From the NCBI RefSeq assembly GCF_019059575.1, contig NW_024882325.1, positions 186,001-250,000 of the forward strand: a stretch of DNA of 64,000 nucleotides, in the 5' to 3' direction. Shown here piece by piece: positions 1-10,690 of this stretch. Under the pieces are notes generated by a model, which was not told where the DNA came from, searched no databases, and saw only the letters and a program-made list of their open reading frames with translations. A program made the translations under genes and the position numbers. Every line of letters starts with the position of its first letter. The first letter of the stretch is position 1. Source of the DNA: Amphibalanus amphitrite. Lineage: Eukaryota > Arthropoda > Thecostraca > Balanomorpha > Balanidae.

Positions 1-348
1 AACCAGTGGAGCTCCTAGTTCTGTCGAACTGTTGAGTGCTAGTGTGTGAAATAAATGCTATTTTATTAGATTGCATAAAAATGCATGCAACTTTAATACC
101 TCAGAATGGTGTGGCATAATCTAAGATTTTGAGGAATTTATCGAATGTTAGAGTTTTCTAGTCTTTTCACTGCACGGGTGTAATTTTCCTAAAATGATTG
201 TGGGTGCCCAGCTGTAGGGGCGCCAGGCTGCTTTTGGGAGCAATGGATATTCTTGATGTGGGAGCCTAAAGTAACACCAAATTTGATAGCATTGCTAGCT
301 GAAGGGCGCTTCAAATGACGTCTGACTAAGCAAATACACCGATAAAAG
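1..348. other. unassigned flank of a GGGCGC-rich repeat
   Basis: I see no gene here. The stretch has scattered GGCGC motifs like those of the tandem repeat after the MITE. Its last 8 bases, GATAAAAG (341-348), are the left target duplication of the MITE that follows, so 1-348 and the sequence after 999 were once contiguous. Confidence 0.4.
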
Positions 349-998
349 CAGGGGGCGTCGAAGTCTAGTAGGAAAATCTGGAAATCCCCGGCGTGACGTC
401 ACGTCGGGGATGACCGACGGCACCTTGCACTGAAAGATACGGCAGAACGGCTATTTTTGAAAAATGATTAAAAATACTTTTGTGCTGTTATGACATATAA
501 AACGCTTATCAGCATGTTCCTCGTCATGTGATAAAGGCATATCCGTGGTCGAAAATAGCTGAGCCCCTCCCAATTTCCAACCACCGACCTCATAAGCAAA
601 GGATGCAAGCGTAATCCTTAAGGGCGACTTTCCTATACATATCCGTACATATGCGTCCTTATGGAAATCGGTAGTGTGGCGATTGGCGACGCGCGCGACA
701 TCTGTGTGGCGACCAAGTGGCGACTGTGGCGACACCTGGTGGCTGCTTTTCTGCTGTATGTAGGCATTGGGGTTTTGCCAGATGTGGTTCCTACTGCTAC
801 ACCACTATGTTGACCCAATACTAGAAAAGTGTAAAAGGCAAGCAAATTGAAAGTTGATTTATGAAATTGCTTATAAATGATTACGAGATAATAATAAAGA
901 AATTTTGATTGAATAATTATTTAAATAATCAACCGTGAAACTATATTCTGGTAGGTTAAGTAGAAATAAGTCCGTGCAACCTTGTATTTAGGGCCTTG
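349..998 (+). mobile_element. hAT-type MITE, copy 1 of 3
   Basis: This is a non-autonomous 650-bp element starting CAGGGGGCGTCG and ending AGGGCCTTG. The short imperfect terminal inverted repeats are CAGGGGGC and CAAGGCCC. It is flanked by a perfect 8-bp duplication, GATAAAAG, at 341-348 and 999-1006. An 8-bp duplication and CAGGG-like ends are hAT hallmarks. Two further full copies lie at 35363-36022 and 57032-57680 in the same orientation with other duplications, which fixes the borders. There is no transposase, so movement must have been in trans. The minus-strand open frame inside it (451-735) recurs in the other copies and is not a gene. Confidence 0.9.
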
Positions 999-1039
999 GA
1001 TAAAAGTGTTAAGTGACCGGAAGGGCGTAAAAATGAGAG

Positions 1040-1282
1040 GGACACCAGTCGGTTACGAGGGCGCCATGAGACCATAAAAAGGGCGCCATTATCCTAGAAG
1101 GGCGCCGAGTGATTAAAAACGCTATGTGGTCCAATGGCGCTGAGAGGCCAGAAGGGCGCCGCATAGTCAGTAGTGCGAAGTTGGTGGGGACATAGGGGCC
1201 AGACGGTTACGAGAGCGCCTTGAGACCATGAAAAGGGGCGCCATTCTCTTAGAAGGGCGCCGAGTGATCAAAAACGCTACAT
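1040..1282 (+). repeat. 155-bp tandem duplication rich in GGGCGCC
   Basis: Two units, starting near 1044 and 1199, share the order GGTTACGAG, GAGACCAT, GGGCGCCATT, AGAAGGGCGCCGAGTGAT, AAAACGCT. Each contains several GGCGCC palindromes. The 71-residue frame at 1228-1443 runs through the second unit and has no recognisable domain. Confidence 0.6.
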
Positions 1283-1350
1283 TATCCAGGAACGCGAGAC
1301 GGTCAGGAGGACGCCATTACAGCATGCGAAGGGCGCCGTGCTCTCGATGG

Positions 1351-2139
1351 GACGCTTGTAAAAGACTTGTGGGTGCATATTCATCATTGTGGGGACATAA
1401 TTCAGGATTGTGGGTGCATCTGCTCCACAGAGATATAAAATAACACCCCTGACTTTTCAGTATTGCCCTTCCACCAGCGTCGGCGCGCCGTTGCCGGCCG
1501 CCGGCAGCGTTTCATGTCTAGCTTTTTCAATAAGGCCTCAAACTTAAGAAATAATGAGTTATGAACAAAGAAAAACATACAAACGAGTTCTAAAAGATCC
1601 TACTTATAGTTGACGGGAGTATTGTCGCATTTAACGCAGCAGTTTACTTTAATTTCGTCTTCCACCGTCTTCTACCAACCAGGGCCTCCTTTCATAAAAT
1701 GAATTATTTACGGCGTTCCGTCAATTATGCCAGATTTGGCGTATTTGATGCCAATTCGGTTTCATAAAACGGAGACCGGAGTAAGTCACGCCATCGAAAT
1801 TACGGAGCATCATTTACGGCAAATGCTCGATTCTGGATCAATTGATGTCATTTGGGTTTCATAAAACGACGTAATTTACGCCAAATATTTTATCAAGTTC
1901 TTGATATCAGTGGTGTTAACTACGCACAAATTTGTTGCGTGAATTTGAAGAAATGAAGATTCGAAGCTAAAGTTATGGATATTTACTATTCTTAATCTAC
2001 TTTATAATGTTGAGCTTGGTGACGAGGAAAGAACAGCTTACAGCCGAAAGGAGAACAAGAAACTGGAAATCCTCTGTACCATTCGCTTTTTGTGGCCTCT
2101 ACCGGAAATTCGTTTGTTCACCGCGCAGCGCCACTTACT
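1351..2139. other. no gene recognised
   Basis: AT-rich DNA. The phrase TTTCATAAAA recurs near 1691, 1751 and 1859, each time close to a TTACG motif, which suggests a worn short repeat. I see no coding or RNA signature. Confidence 0.3.
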
Positions 2140-2908
2140 CCAAAAATAGCTGTTTTTACGAAATGTGTTTTTCGACAATAACTTTTGACTAAAAAAAACG
2201 CCACAACATTTCTATTGACAGAATCGTGTTCCTCTCGCCGAGACGCGTCGAATGAACTATAATTTGACCTTGAATGGTAAACTTGAAAGTTTGACCTCAG
2301 GTCAAGGTCATGACCTGACCGGAAAAGGTCATGTTGCACATCATTCGATGCGTCTCAACAAGACAAACACAATGAGGCCATCCCCAGCGTCATCTCTTTC
2401 CAATCGAGAGTTATTGGCAAAAATTTGTTTGTAGCCTCAAATGACCTTGGATGACCTTTCTAGAGGCTATCAGTAAAAAAGGCACCTTGGTCGTCACGGG
2501 TGGTCCAAATCATTGTGCTTCTGAAATAGTTCGACTGTTCCTATGCGTACACACGGACCTAGAGGCATTTTCATTTTTCTCCTTTGACTTATAATGGTAA
2601 GGTCACGCCACTGACCTGACCTAAGGTCATGGATATGCAAAATCCGAGATATACAAATTGTAGGCGCTCATAACATCATGCAATCCACCAAGTTTAAAAC
2701 CTTTCTGACAAACACTGCAGGCTGGACATGATCGCAAACTTTTTTAGGCTTGGTCAGTTTTGACCTGGTAACCTGACCTGACATGACCTGGGATCAAAAA
2801 TTTCACACAGTGTCCAAAATTCATGTACAAAAAGCTACTTTAAGCGGCGCGGCGCTACGCGACGCGCCCCCCACTTCGCCCCCCCCCCCCCACTGGGGCG
2901 AAGGTTAA
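2140..2908 (+). mobile_element. TTAA-family MITE, 3' part
   Basis: The right end reads as a C-run, then CACTGGGGCGAAGGTTAA (TTAA 2905-2908), the usual end of this MITE family. The interior carries TGACCT/AGGTCA motifs and is homologous to 48990-49769, sharing ATCGTGTTCCTCTCG and GAATGAACTATAA. No left terminal repeat is found, so the copy is truncated or its left end is unrecognised. No coding content. Confidence 0.6.
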
Positions 2909-3111
2909 GTTAGGGCGTTGGCTGCCGCGCTATCCAAAACCCCTACTACGCATTTCAGACCCTCTGGAACAGTCCTTTTTGGCTCTTTCTCGTTACCTAT
3001 ACGCTTGATTTCAACCAAACTTTGACACAATGAGTTTCAAGGGCCTACCTAATTTTTACTAACATGGTCTTTTAACAAGATGTCAAAATGAAAGGCAATT
3101 GTCATTGATTA

Positions 3112-4005
3112 CGAGCGAGCGAGCGCAGCGAGCGAAGTGAGTCTTTTCAATATAACGGAAAAATCTCAGTATGAGCGGCCCGGCCCGGCCCGGCCCGGCC
3201 CGGCCCGGCCTGTAACGCTTTTGAGAGGCTTATATCTCAGCAACCGCTGGACCGATTGGTCTGCGGTCTTTTTGTTGGGTAGCCCCATCCCTTCTACCCC
3301 GTAATTGACTACTTTTGATACATCTCAGTGAACGTCGTGGCACGTGCCACGTGAAAAGTCAAGGGTGTTCAAGCTATTTTGCAAAAGTAGTGATTTTGAG
3401 AGGCTCATATCTCAGCAGCCGCTTGGGCGATTGGCTTGCGGAAATTTTTGTAGGGTAGCAGCATCCCTTCTACCCAAAATAGGATACTTTCGATGCATGT
3501 GGGTCACCCCCAGTGCACGTGAAAAATACAACAATAAGAGGTGCCAAATTTGTTCCCATTTCAGTAACTCGGTAATTACTGGGGCGATTTCACTGAAACT
3601 TGGCATACAGGTAGGCACCCACCAGGCAATGCATTCCCATGCGTTGCGGTTAGGATGCTACTGCACGTGCGCACGTGCAGGGGGCGTTTCCAGATCTCGA
3701 GAACGGCTGGGCCGATTGCGCCCAAATTTGGTACACGGTTGGGGACCAGTTAGTAGGGTGCCGTGCAAAAGTCATTTTGGACCCCGTTTGCACGTGCGCA
3801 CGTGCAGCATGCCGCTTCCAGATCTCAGGAACGGCTGGGCCGATTGCGTTCAAATTTGGCACACCGCTAGCGACCAGTTAGAAGGGTGCTTTGCGCAAGC
3901 CCGTTGGAAGTACCCTCTCGCCCTTCCGCACGTGCAGAGCTCACTACCTCGCTCGCTCGTTCTTCGCCCAAAAGGCGTTTTACTGGTTTGTAATGGTAAA
4001 AATTG
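3112..4005 (+). repeat. CACGTG-containing dispersed repeat (family F)
   Basis: A 0.9-kb repeat with GCGA-rich ends (3112-3140 and 3950-3962). It contains degenerate units built on a phrase like CTCAGNAACGGCTGGGCCGATTG and two copies, 127 bp apart, of a palindromic pair of CACGTG E-boxes (3662-3680 and 3789-3807). A reverse-complement copy lies at 35145-36540. The 220-residue frame at 3344-4006 is repeat translation, as the units recur within it. Confidence 0.7.
3177..3210. repeat. (GGCCC)n microsatellite
   Basis: About six perfect pentamer units. In the other family F copy the matching position (about 36453-36471) has GGCC units instead, so the microsatellite changed unit between copies. Confidence 0.9.
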
Positions 4006-4010
4006 ATCGG

Positions 4011-5056
4011 AAAATTCTGCGCCGTGGTAGAGGCTAGCATGGCGTTGCAGCGTCAGCTGTTGCGCCGCAGCTAAGCTCCGCCCACTGCGCCGCGACACCG
4101 GGACCGGTCCAAGATACCTATAAGAAACAGGTAGGTCCGATGTTTTGAGTAAAGCCCACGTAAAGCCCTGGTGACGTCACTAACATTTCTTATATGGAGA
4201 ATTTCGCCCATAAGAAAAATATTTTACATACGAAAATTTGTATTTCATTCGGAAAAAATACATTCTATCAATTTCATCATGAAACTTATATAATTTAATT
4301 AAAAAACTTGAAATCCTTTGAGTGCTTGTCCCAACCCCTGCTATACCTTTGGTCACGTGACTTCCATGACAAATTTTGCGTTTTGCAATGTTATGACTTA
4401 AACAGAAGCAATAAATGTTACAAGCGTATTATTTATAAATGTTTTAGGCAGCAATCGTGTAATAACATCCTTGAATTATATAAATTCTGCTTAAAAGAGG
4501 TCACGTGATGTTACCAGATTGTGCTCGGACAGCATCTTCTTGAACTTCGATTTTGAGTACTTTTTACCTTCATTGAGTCCTAATAACGGACGTTTTTAGT
4601 TATAAAATGAAGCAATGAATCTATTGAGGGCAAAATTTAATCATTTTTGCACTTTCAAGCCGGGCTATCCTGGCATGAACTTCGGCCGGTTTGTGTGTGA
4701 AGCCTATGGTGAAGGGAAAACTTCACGCCCGGCTGACGTCACAGACCTCGGCTACCAAATCGTGTTCGGTGGGGGTCGGACCGGTCATTCGCCGCTCGGG
4801 TTCAGAGGGATGCGGAGCTCTGACGGACTAGAATAAGACACACGCTAACGCAGGTATCCTTGCGTGAATATATGTCGTATCTCGCGCGGAGAGAATGGAT
4901 GAAGAATGCAATGCAGATCGGTGTATCATGTATGTATAAAACGATAAGCACTCCTAGCTACAGCTCTCCAGAATGTTATTCCCTACAATATTTAAAAGAA
5001 TTTAATTTTCAATAATTTATAGCGAACTGTTGCATTGCCTGATAACAAACTTCAGA
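4011..5056. other. no gene recognised
   Basis: Over 1 kb without a supported gene. The 73-residue frame at 4615-4836 matches nothing I know. The right edge may hold worn upstream reverse transcriptase sequence of the DIRS-like element, but I could not read it. Confidence 0.3.
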
Positions 5057-6022
5057 GACAGAGAGACAATCGGTGAGCTCCTTCACAAACGAAAGTGCAC
5101 AAAGCGTGAGCTCTTGTCCATCGTGGAACGGTTAGTCCACGCGGCTAAATGTGTATAGTCGACTACAGAATGATGTTCCACTCCTCAGAAGCTATCAGTT
5201 GACCAGAGCGCTAAGTTGTGACGTTTATTAAGCAATTAAGCGTGTCGATTGTGAGCATTGGGACAAAGCATAGTTTGTGAACTCAGCCCGTGTGATGCGA
5301 CACAGCCTACCACTCCAGGCAAATAATTGCATGTGAAAAGTGGAACATCATTCTGTTGTCGACTATACCGCCCGGCCGCGCCTTTACCCGCCGCCTGCTC
5401 GACCTGGCATGTTCCGTCTCCGCGTCCACGTACCCGGCACGCGCCGACCTACGATGGTGGGCAAAATACCTCCCGATCTGGTCCGGCACTTTCCCGCTGT
5501 TTAACCCCGATGACCATACCGCGAATGCCGACGTTTTTCCACACCGACAGTTCTCGCTGGGGTACCGGATCGTGTATTGGCCAGCGATGGTGGTTGGTTC
5601 AGTGGCCGGAATGCATCACCCGAGAGACACCAGTCCATGACGTGGCTCGAGATCATCACGCTTCTCGTATCATGCGTCTACTGTGGGGCAGTCTATGGTC
5701 TGGGAAGCGTGTGCGTATTTATTCTGATAACATGTGCGTGGTAAGATGCCTGTCGCGTGGATGGTCCAGCAATCCGAAAATTATGGCGGTCCTGCGTCAC
5801 ATTCTCTTTGCATCCGCATGCCAGAGTTTCGTGTTATCCGTGGCTTATGTACGTACGAACGACAACGGTCCTGCAGACAGTCTGTCGCGCGGTGATTTGC
5901 ATCGTTTCCCATTGCTGCGACCGCACGCCCAGGCTGACCCTGATAGTCTGCCGCTCGGCCTGTCCGATTTCCTGAATGATCCCAGCGGGGACCCGGCGCC
6001 TGTCACTGGAATCGAGCTGTGA
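5057..6022 (+). pseudogene. DIRS/Ngaro-like reverse transcriptase-RNase H remnant
   Basis: This is the end of the polymerase of a tyrosine-recombinase retrotransposon, whose family copies RNA to DNA and removes the template. The first part (5057-5155) reads CTKRELLSIVERLVHAAK and, after an inserted MITE, continues at 5368 with PPGRAFTRRLLDLAC and DLRWWAKYLPIW, the usual DIRS thumb-to-RNase H link. About 5535 the frame slips by one and goes on to 6022 with TDSSRWGTG, IYSDNMCVV and the terminal ADSLSRG signature. Upstream RT motifs, gag and recombinase are not visible. The MITE and the frameshift make this a dead fragment. An LTR-type RNase H is less likely because the W-W motifs fit DIRS. Confidence 0.7.
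5156..5365. mobile_element. TA-flanked MITE inside the DIRS-like frame
   Basis: A 210-bp element with near-perfect 26-bp terminal inverted repeats (TAGTCGACTACAGAATG at the left, one mismatch at the right), flanked by TA at 5154-5155 and 5366-5367. Removing the element and one TA makes the reverse transcriptase frame read straight through, which proves the borders. TA duplication and TIR form suggest a Tc1/mariner-type MITE. Confidence 0.85.
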
Positions 6023-6086
6023 GTGTAAAAATACCAAGTACATACTTAAGTTCGTACTAACATTTTGTCCTGTCGGGTGTTATTGG

Positions 6087-6659
6087 CGCCAGTAAGGTAA
6101 ATGGGATACACTGGAGAGCGAGAGAGACGGGCGGCCGATAAACAGCCAGCACAACACTGATGAACGGAGCACACGATGCCGACAGCGTTACGGTGTTAAC
6201 TAAAGATAACGCCAGTTATGTCAGTTAACGGCAACGTTGCATCATTGCTCTTGCGCGCCCGTAAGCCTATGCCGGGGCCGCAGTGTATGTACGGGCCGGT
6301 GTTCGGTGACCTTGACCTGACCGCGCCGGAGGGGCCGTAGCGCGGCCGGTGGACGGGCGAGCGCGAGGGGAGCGAGTCTCAGTGCGGGCTGGCGGCTCCG
6401 GGCGGCGCGGCGGCTCCGCCGAAGCGGGTTTCCGCCACCCACCCCATCCGACCAGCTTTGCCCCTTTTCTATTCGTTTTATCCCTTTTCAAGTTCCACCA
6501 TCTCCCTTGTCGCTCGTTTTCTTTCTCTCCTTGTATCGCCAGTAAGGTAAATGGGATACACTGGAGGAGAGACGGGTGGCCGATAAACAGCCAACACTGA
6601 TGAACGGAGCACACGATGCCGACAGCGTTACGGTGTTAACTAAAGATAACGCCAGTTAT
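6087..6659 (+). repeat. direct repeat pair, about 130 bp, 450 bp apart
   Basis: 6087-6219 and 6537-6659 are near-identical (CGCCAGTAAGGTAAATGGG to GATAACGCCAGTTAT), differing by small indels. The spacer is GC-rich with a CT-rich tract. This may be a tandem duplication, or two ends of an unrecognised element. The spacer's open frames look spurious. Confidence 0.6.
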
Positions 6660-6923
6660 TCGGTGTTACAGCGCATTCCCCAGAAGACCCGTGAACGGTG
6701 AAACATTTCATCTTTGACCTGACCTGTGACGTCATCGGTGACCCCGAGGTCAATGAAATTTGGTTTCCTAGAACAAATTTGTCAGGGCTATCGAACGCCG
6801 TTTGAATTTTGCGGATCTGTCCAGTAGTTTCGGTGATACGGGGGGGGGGGGGGAAATGCCCCCCCCCCCCCCCCCCCCCACCGCGTGGAAGGTGGCCGGG
6901 AGGCCCACCGCCTGCCGGGTTAA
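6660..6923 (-). mobile_element. TTAA-family MITE, one end only
   Basis: The reverse complement matches the left end of the full element at 58273-59474: the shared GTGAACGGTGAAACAT, then TTTGACCTGACCTGTGACG, then a G14/AAAT/C20 hairpin, then a terminal GGGTTAA (6920-6923). The other end is missing. The proline/glycine-rich frames at 6640-7307 are translations of these homopolymers. Confidence 0.7.
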
Positions 6924-7551
6924 AACTGACTTCCGGTGGTGACCAGTCGGTCGCTCCGCCGCCGTTCCATGGGCGGCGAGCACGGGCAGCACATCGCGCA
7001 GGTACCGTGGCGTCGTGCCGCCCCCGGGGGATATACTCACTGCGGGCGGCGGCGGCGGGCCAGTGCAGTCGCGGCGCCCGTCGGCGGGAGAGGAGCGGCC
7101 CGTGCACATCACCGCTGCACGTGCTCTGTGCACTCTGTGACCCGCCGCCCGTGCACAGCACCACACCCGGCCGAGATGACGGTTAGTGGTGCCGCCGACT
7201 CTGTGCCCATCACCCGTGCGTCACTAGGTAGGACCGGCACGGCGACGGGACGGCCATGCGTCGTATGTCGATACGGTGACGGTGGCTGCTCAGTCTCTTT
7301 TTTATAAATTTAGTTCGAATGTTTGAATGGACGGATTGACAGAGCCGAGGCCCACGCTAAGCAGAGCTTGTTGCGTAGATCCCAACTCCTACCGCCCGAT
7401 CGCGCAATTCCGGGTAACGGGAGAATTTAGATGCCAAAGTTTAACGTGCCCTTCAAAGCCGGACACGGCCTGTCCCACTCAACTGACTTCAACTGGCTGC
7501 GGATGCTCCCACTAACCGCAGACCATCCCCGTCAGGAGTCTCAAATATCGA
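6924..7551. other. GC-rich stretch, no gene recognised
   Basis: 6924-7280 is very GC-rich with CGG and GCC runs, so all six frames stay open by chance. I see no domain, splice pattern or RNA fold. Confidence 0.3.
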
Positions 7552-7622
7552 GCGCCGGAGCGACTCGAACCCGGGCTCTCACTACCGGGAGTCCGATGCT
7601 CTACCAACTGAGCTACGAGACA
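7552..7622 (-). pseudogene. degenerate tRNA-like sequence (SINE head or tRNA pseudogene)
   Basis: On the minus strand an A-box TAGCTCAGTTGG (7615-7604) is followed 44 bp later by a B-box GGTTCGAGTCG (7571-7561), the RNA polymerase III internal promoter pair. The D-arm folds (GCTC/GAGC), but the anticodon stem, T stem and acceptor pair poorly, so a working tRNA is unlikely. A tRNA-derived SINE head is the main alternative. Confidence 0.5.
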
Positions 7623-8050
7623 GGACAATCTCACTCTAGCAGTGTGCAAACATAAAGTTATGAAACATCCAGTAAATTTCTAGGCAAAAGGCGATGCTGG
7701 GTTCTTTTACAAGCACTAGTCGCCTCACGCCGAAACACCAGTGGCAGTTTTGCCCCCCCCCCCAAAAAAAAAGTTGCCGGCAGCGGTCATCTTAGTTTAC
7801 CGTCGCCCCGAATTTCGCAATTCACTTAAAAAAGGTAACCGTTGTTGTAAGATTCTATCAGACAGACTTAATGATACATTCCCACATCAGCGTGCGTTTT
7901 TTTTCTCGCGCAGCTGATGAAACTTAGGGATGATTTAGGAAATAAGGTACTACGGCAGACGGCGATTTTTCTGTTGGTAAAACTGGCTTCATTTATGCAC
8001 TGCTCCCTGGACAGGTGAAGTCAAGCGTCTGTTTCTAATTCAAAAGAAGT
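7623..8050. other. no gene recognised
   Basis: A C-run/A-run near 7754 and otherwise unique-looking DNA up to the TTAA MITE. Confidence 0.3.
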
Positions 8051-8998
8051 TTAACCCTCGCCCGTAAACGGCGATCTGCCACCTTCGCCCATGCAGGGGG
8101 GGGGGTTGGTGCGACCCCCCCCTTGACGTTTGAAAACGGAGCGTCGTAGAGCTTAGCGGAAAAGACCAACGGATTGCTCTCGCCGAGATCTCGCGATTGG
8201 TGGTATATTTTTTGGTCCTAGGTCAACATTTGACCTACTTTTGACCGGTCAAAGGTCAAATTTTCGGAAAAATAGACTTTTTTCAACTTTCCGCGGCGAT
8301 TGCGGCAAAACGGTGCGAGATATCGACTTGAAACCTTCACTATCGTGTTCCTTGATCAATTCTCTATCGTTTGGTATGTATTTCGTTTCCCTAGCTCTAA
8401 AAATGGCGCGTTGGGAGCGCCGGAAGTCGGCAAGGTCACAGTCGGCGGCAGAAATTCGAAAAATCAAAATTTAAATTTTTGAAATCTGATTGTATTTTTG
8501 GATTTGGGAGGTCCATTTGCTCCCTATAGAAGCTAATATTGCTGCATATTCCCATTGAGGTGACAAGAATTAGCAAAATAGTGGTTCGGGCGCTTTTCAA
8601 AAATAGTACCGGACGCTGTTCCTCTTGTGACGTCATAGCTCCGTGACCTGACCTGACCCGGTCAAGTTTCATATACCATATGATAGCCAATACTTGCCCC
8701 AACATGCATGGGAAGTTTCATCACGATCCATCCACAGATGTCCGTACCACCGGCAGGAAACCTCGGGCGTTGGCACTCAGTTTGTGAAAATCCGGCCGGA
8801 GGCTGTTCCCTTTGTGACGTCATAACTCCGTGACCTGACATGACCCGGTCAAATTTTTTTTTTATCAAAAGATGCGCAAGGCTTGCCCCATAAGATACCC
8901 AAAATTTGGCGGCGCTGCGCGCCGCCGTTTTTGCACTATTTCCGAAAAACCTCAGGGGGGGGGTTGCACCAACCCCCCCCTACATGGGCGAGGGTTAA
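8051..8998. mobile_element. TTAA MITE, complete
   Basis: Ends TTAACCCTCGCCC and GGGCGAGGGTTAA are inverted repeats, TTAA included. Just inside each lies a hairpin of a G-run and a C-run around GTTGGTGC (8095-8125) or its inverse (8954-8980). The interior is full of GGTCA half-sites, TGACCTGACC blocks and TGACGTCA. No open frame of a transposase. TTAA duplication with CCC ends fits piggyBac-type elements. Confidence 0.85.
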
Positions 8999-9274
8999 TA
9001 ATAAATAATATGATTCTGTTTTCGCCACCAGCCCTTTGCTGGGGAAGGGCGTTAAAGGCCACCAGCCGATAACCCTAGAACTAGGTAATGGGCGCAGCAA
9101 AACGCACGAGGCGTCAGACGAAAGCCGATGGCGACGAGAAGCTTTACATGAATATTTAAAAGTTGAATTTTGAGGTCATAGGTCGGGTCAAGACCAGTTC
9201 AAACATCTGAAATTGGTCTTTCAGAAGCATGGAATTTAGACCCTTGTACTGGGCGTCTCTCGTCATAAACTCCG

Positions 9275-10203
9275 TTAACCCTCGCCCGCACATGGTGGGG
9301 GGGGGGGGGGGTGGGGTGGTTGCCACCCCCCAGGTAGTCAGTCTTTCTGCTCTGCACTCAACATTTTTAAAGCTAGAAGGCTGATTTTTCGTATAGCTGC
9401 TCCTTTATCCTTTCTTGATGTTCACTGAAAATTTCAAGTTTCTGTGGTTTTTGGTTTCGGAGATATGACCTTATTTTTCAGGTCATGTCATGACCCAAAT
9501 GGCCAATTCTCAACATTTTGCGTTCGCTATGGGCCTTGTGAGCTTTTGACACCCTGATTTCGGCCTTCTTTGCCAGTCTTACCTCCCACCTATCATGGAA
9601 CATGTTGAGCGACGATGTACAGATGTCAAGGTCAGGGTCAAGGTCAACCTAGGTCATCTAAGATAATTGCGTTTTAGGCAAGCTGAATTTACTTTTTGTG
9701 AAGTTTTTTGACTGCATATTTGGTAAAAGCTTCCCAGATCATGATTTCATGTAATATGGACACATAAACAACCGTTGCACACATCAGTATACACACAGTC
9801 ACACACAGACATGCAAACACATATCATTGACCTTGACCTAACTTGACCTGAAATGACCTCAGCAGCAAAAACCTGGTCGGGTAGTGTGACAAAGAGGCTC
9901 TAGCTGGCTTGGCACCAGAAAACGGCATCGTCATCGGTATATGATAAGCAGCGCAATTGATATCCAACGGTGACCCAAAACAGCAATATTTTTTAGTTTG
10001 ACCTGACCTTGAAGGTCAATGACTGATCTGAGAAGGTAAAACTGGGTACCATTGGATTCGTCTTTTCCCAAAGAATCTTTTTGGTCTTAACCGCTAAGCT
10101 CTATCTCCAACAGGAACGAAATGGCGCGGGGGGGGGGTGGCAACCACCCATCCCACCATGTCCGTTCTAGGATGGGAAAATGGCATGTGCGGGCGAGGGT
10201 TAA
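9275..10203 (+). mobile_element. TTAA MITE, complete; close sister of 41593-42506
   Basis: Starts TTAACCCTCGCCCGCACATG and ends CATGTGCGGGCGAGGGTTAA, with poly-G/poly-C hairpins around GGTGGTTGCCACC at both ends. Most of the interior is nearly the same as 41593-42506 in the same orientation, so the two are recent relatives. The interior has AGGTCA half-sites and a CA-rich stretch. Confidence 0.85.
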
Positions 10204-10690
10204 AACTGTGCACAATCCTTCCTACAAGTGCTACATGATTGTCGGACCCATATAGAGGTCAGCCAAGCGTAGGTCAGGGTCAAGGTCAGATAAATCAGAT
10301 GAGGGCACATTTCCCGAAAATCAAAACTGGTATTCGCAGCATATGGCACATGTTTATAAATTATAAGGCACTTTTGGGCGTAGAATACGATGTGACATTC
10401 ATTTTATCATACGAGTACGTTTTCTGACGAAAAAGATCGATTTAAGGTAGAATATGACCTTTCTCCACAAAAGCTGTGTTAGGACCATTTTATGATAAAA
10501 CACAGCAAACTATAATGTAGGTACCTACCTAAATAAGAACCATTTTACTCAAATCAGTACCTAACCGCCAATAACTCATCTTGAAGTCACGAAAGCTAAA
10601 AAAGTGCTAAAATGACGGTTTAAACAAGTACTTACACCACTTTTTGGTACTTAAATGAAATTCTCTGAAACGAGCATATTCCTCATCTTT
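10204..10690. other. no gene recognised
   Basis: Starts with further GGTCA motifs (10255-10300), then AT-rich DNA up to the hAT target duplication at 10691. No coding signature. Confidence 0.3.

Noticed and set aside
3344..4006. 220-residue frame
   Set aside because: Repeat units recur inside it and it has no homology I can recognise.
6640..7307. Overlapping frames of 120-175 residues on both strands
   Set aside because: Translations of poly-G/poly-C and GC-rich DNA at a MITE end; no domain, and frames are open on both strands at once.
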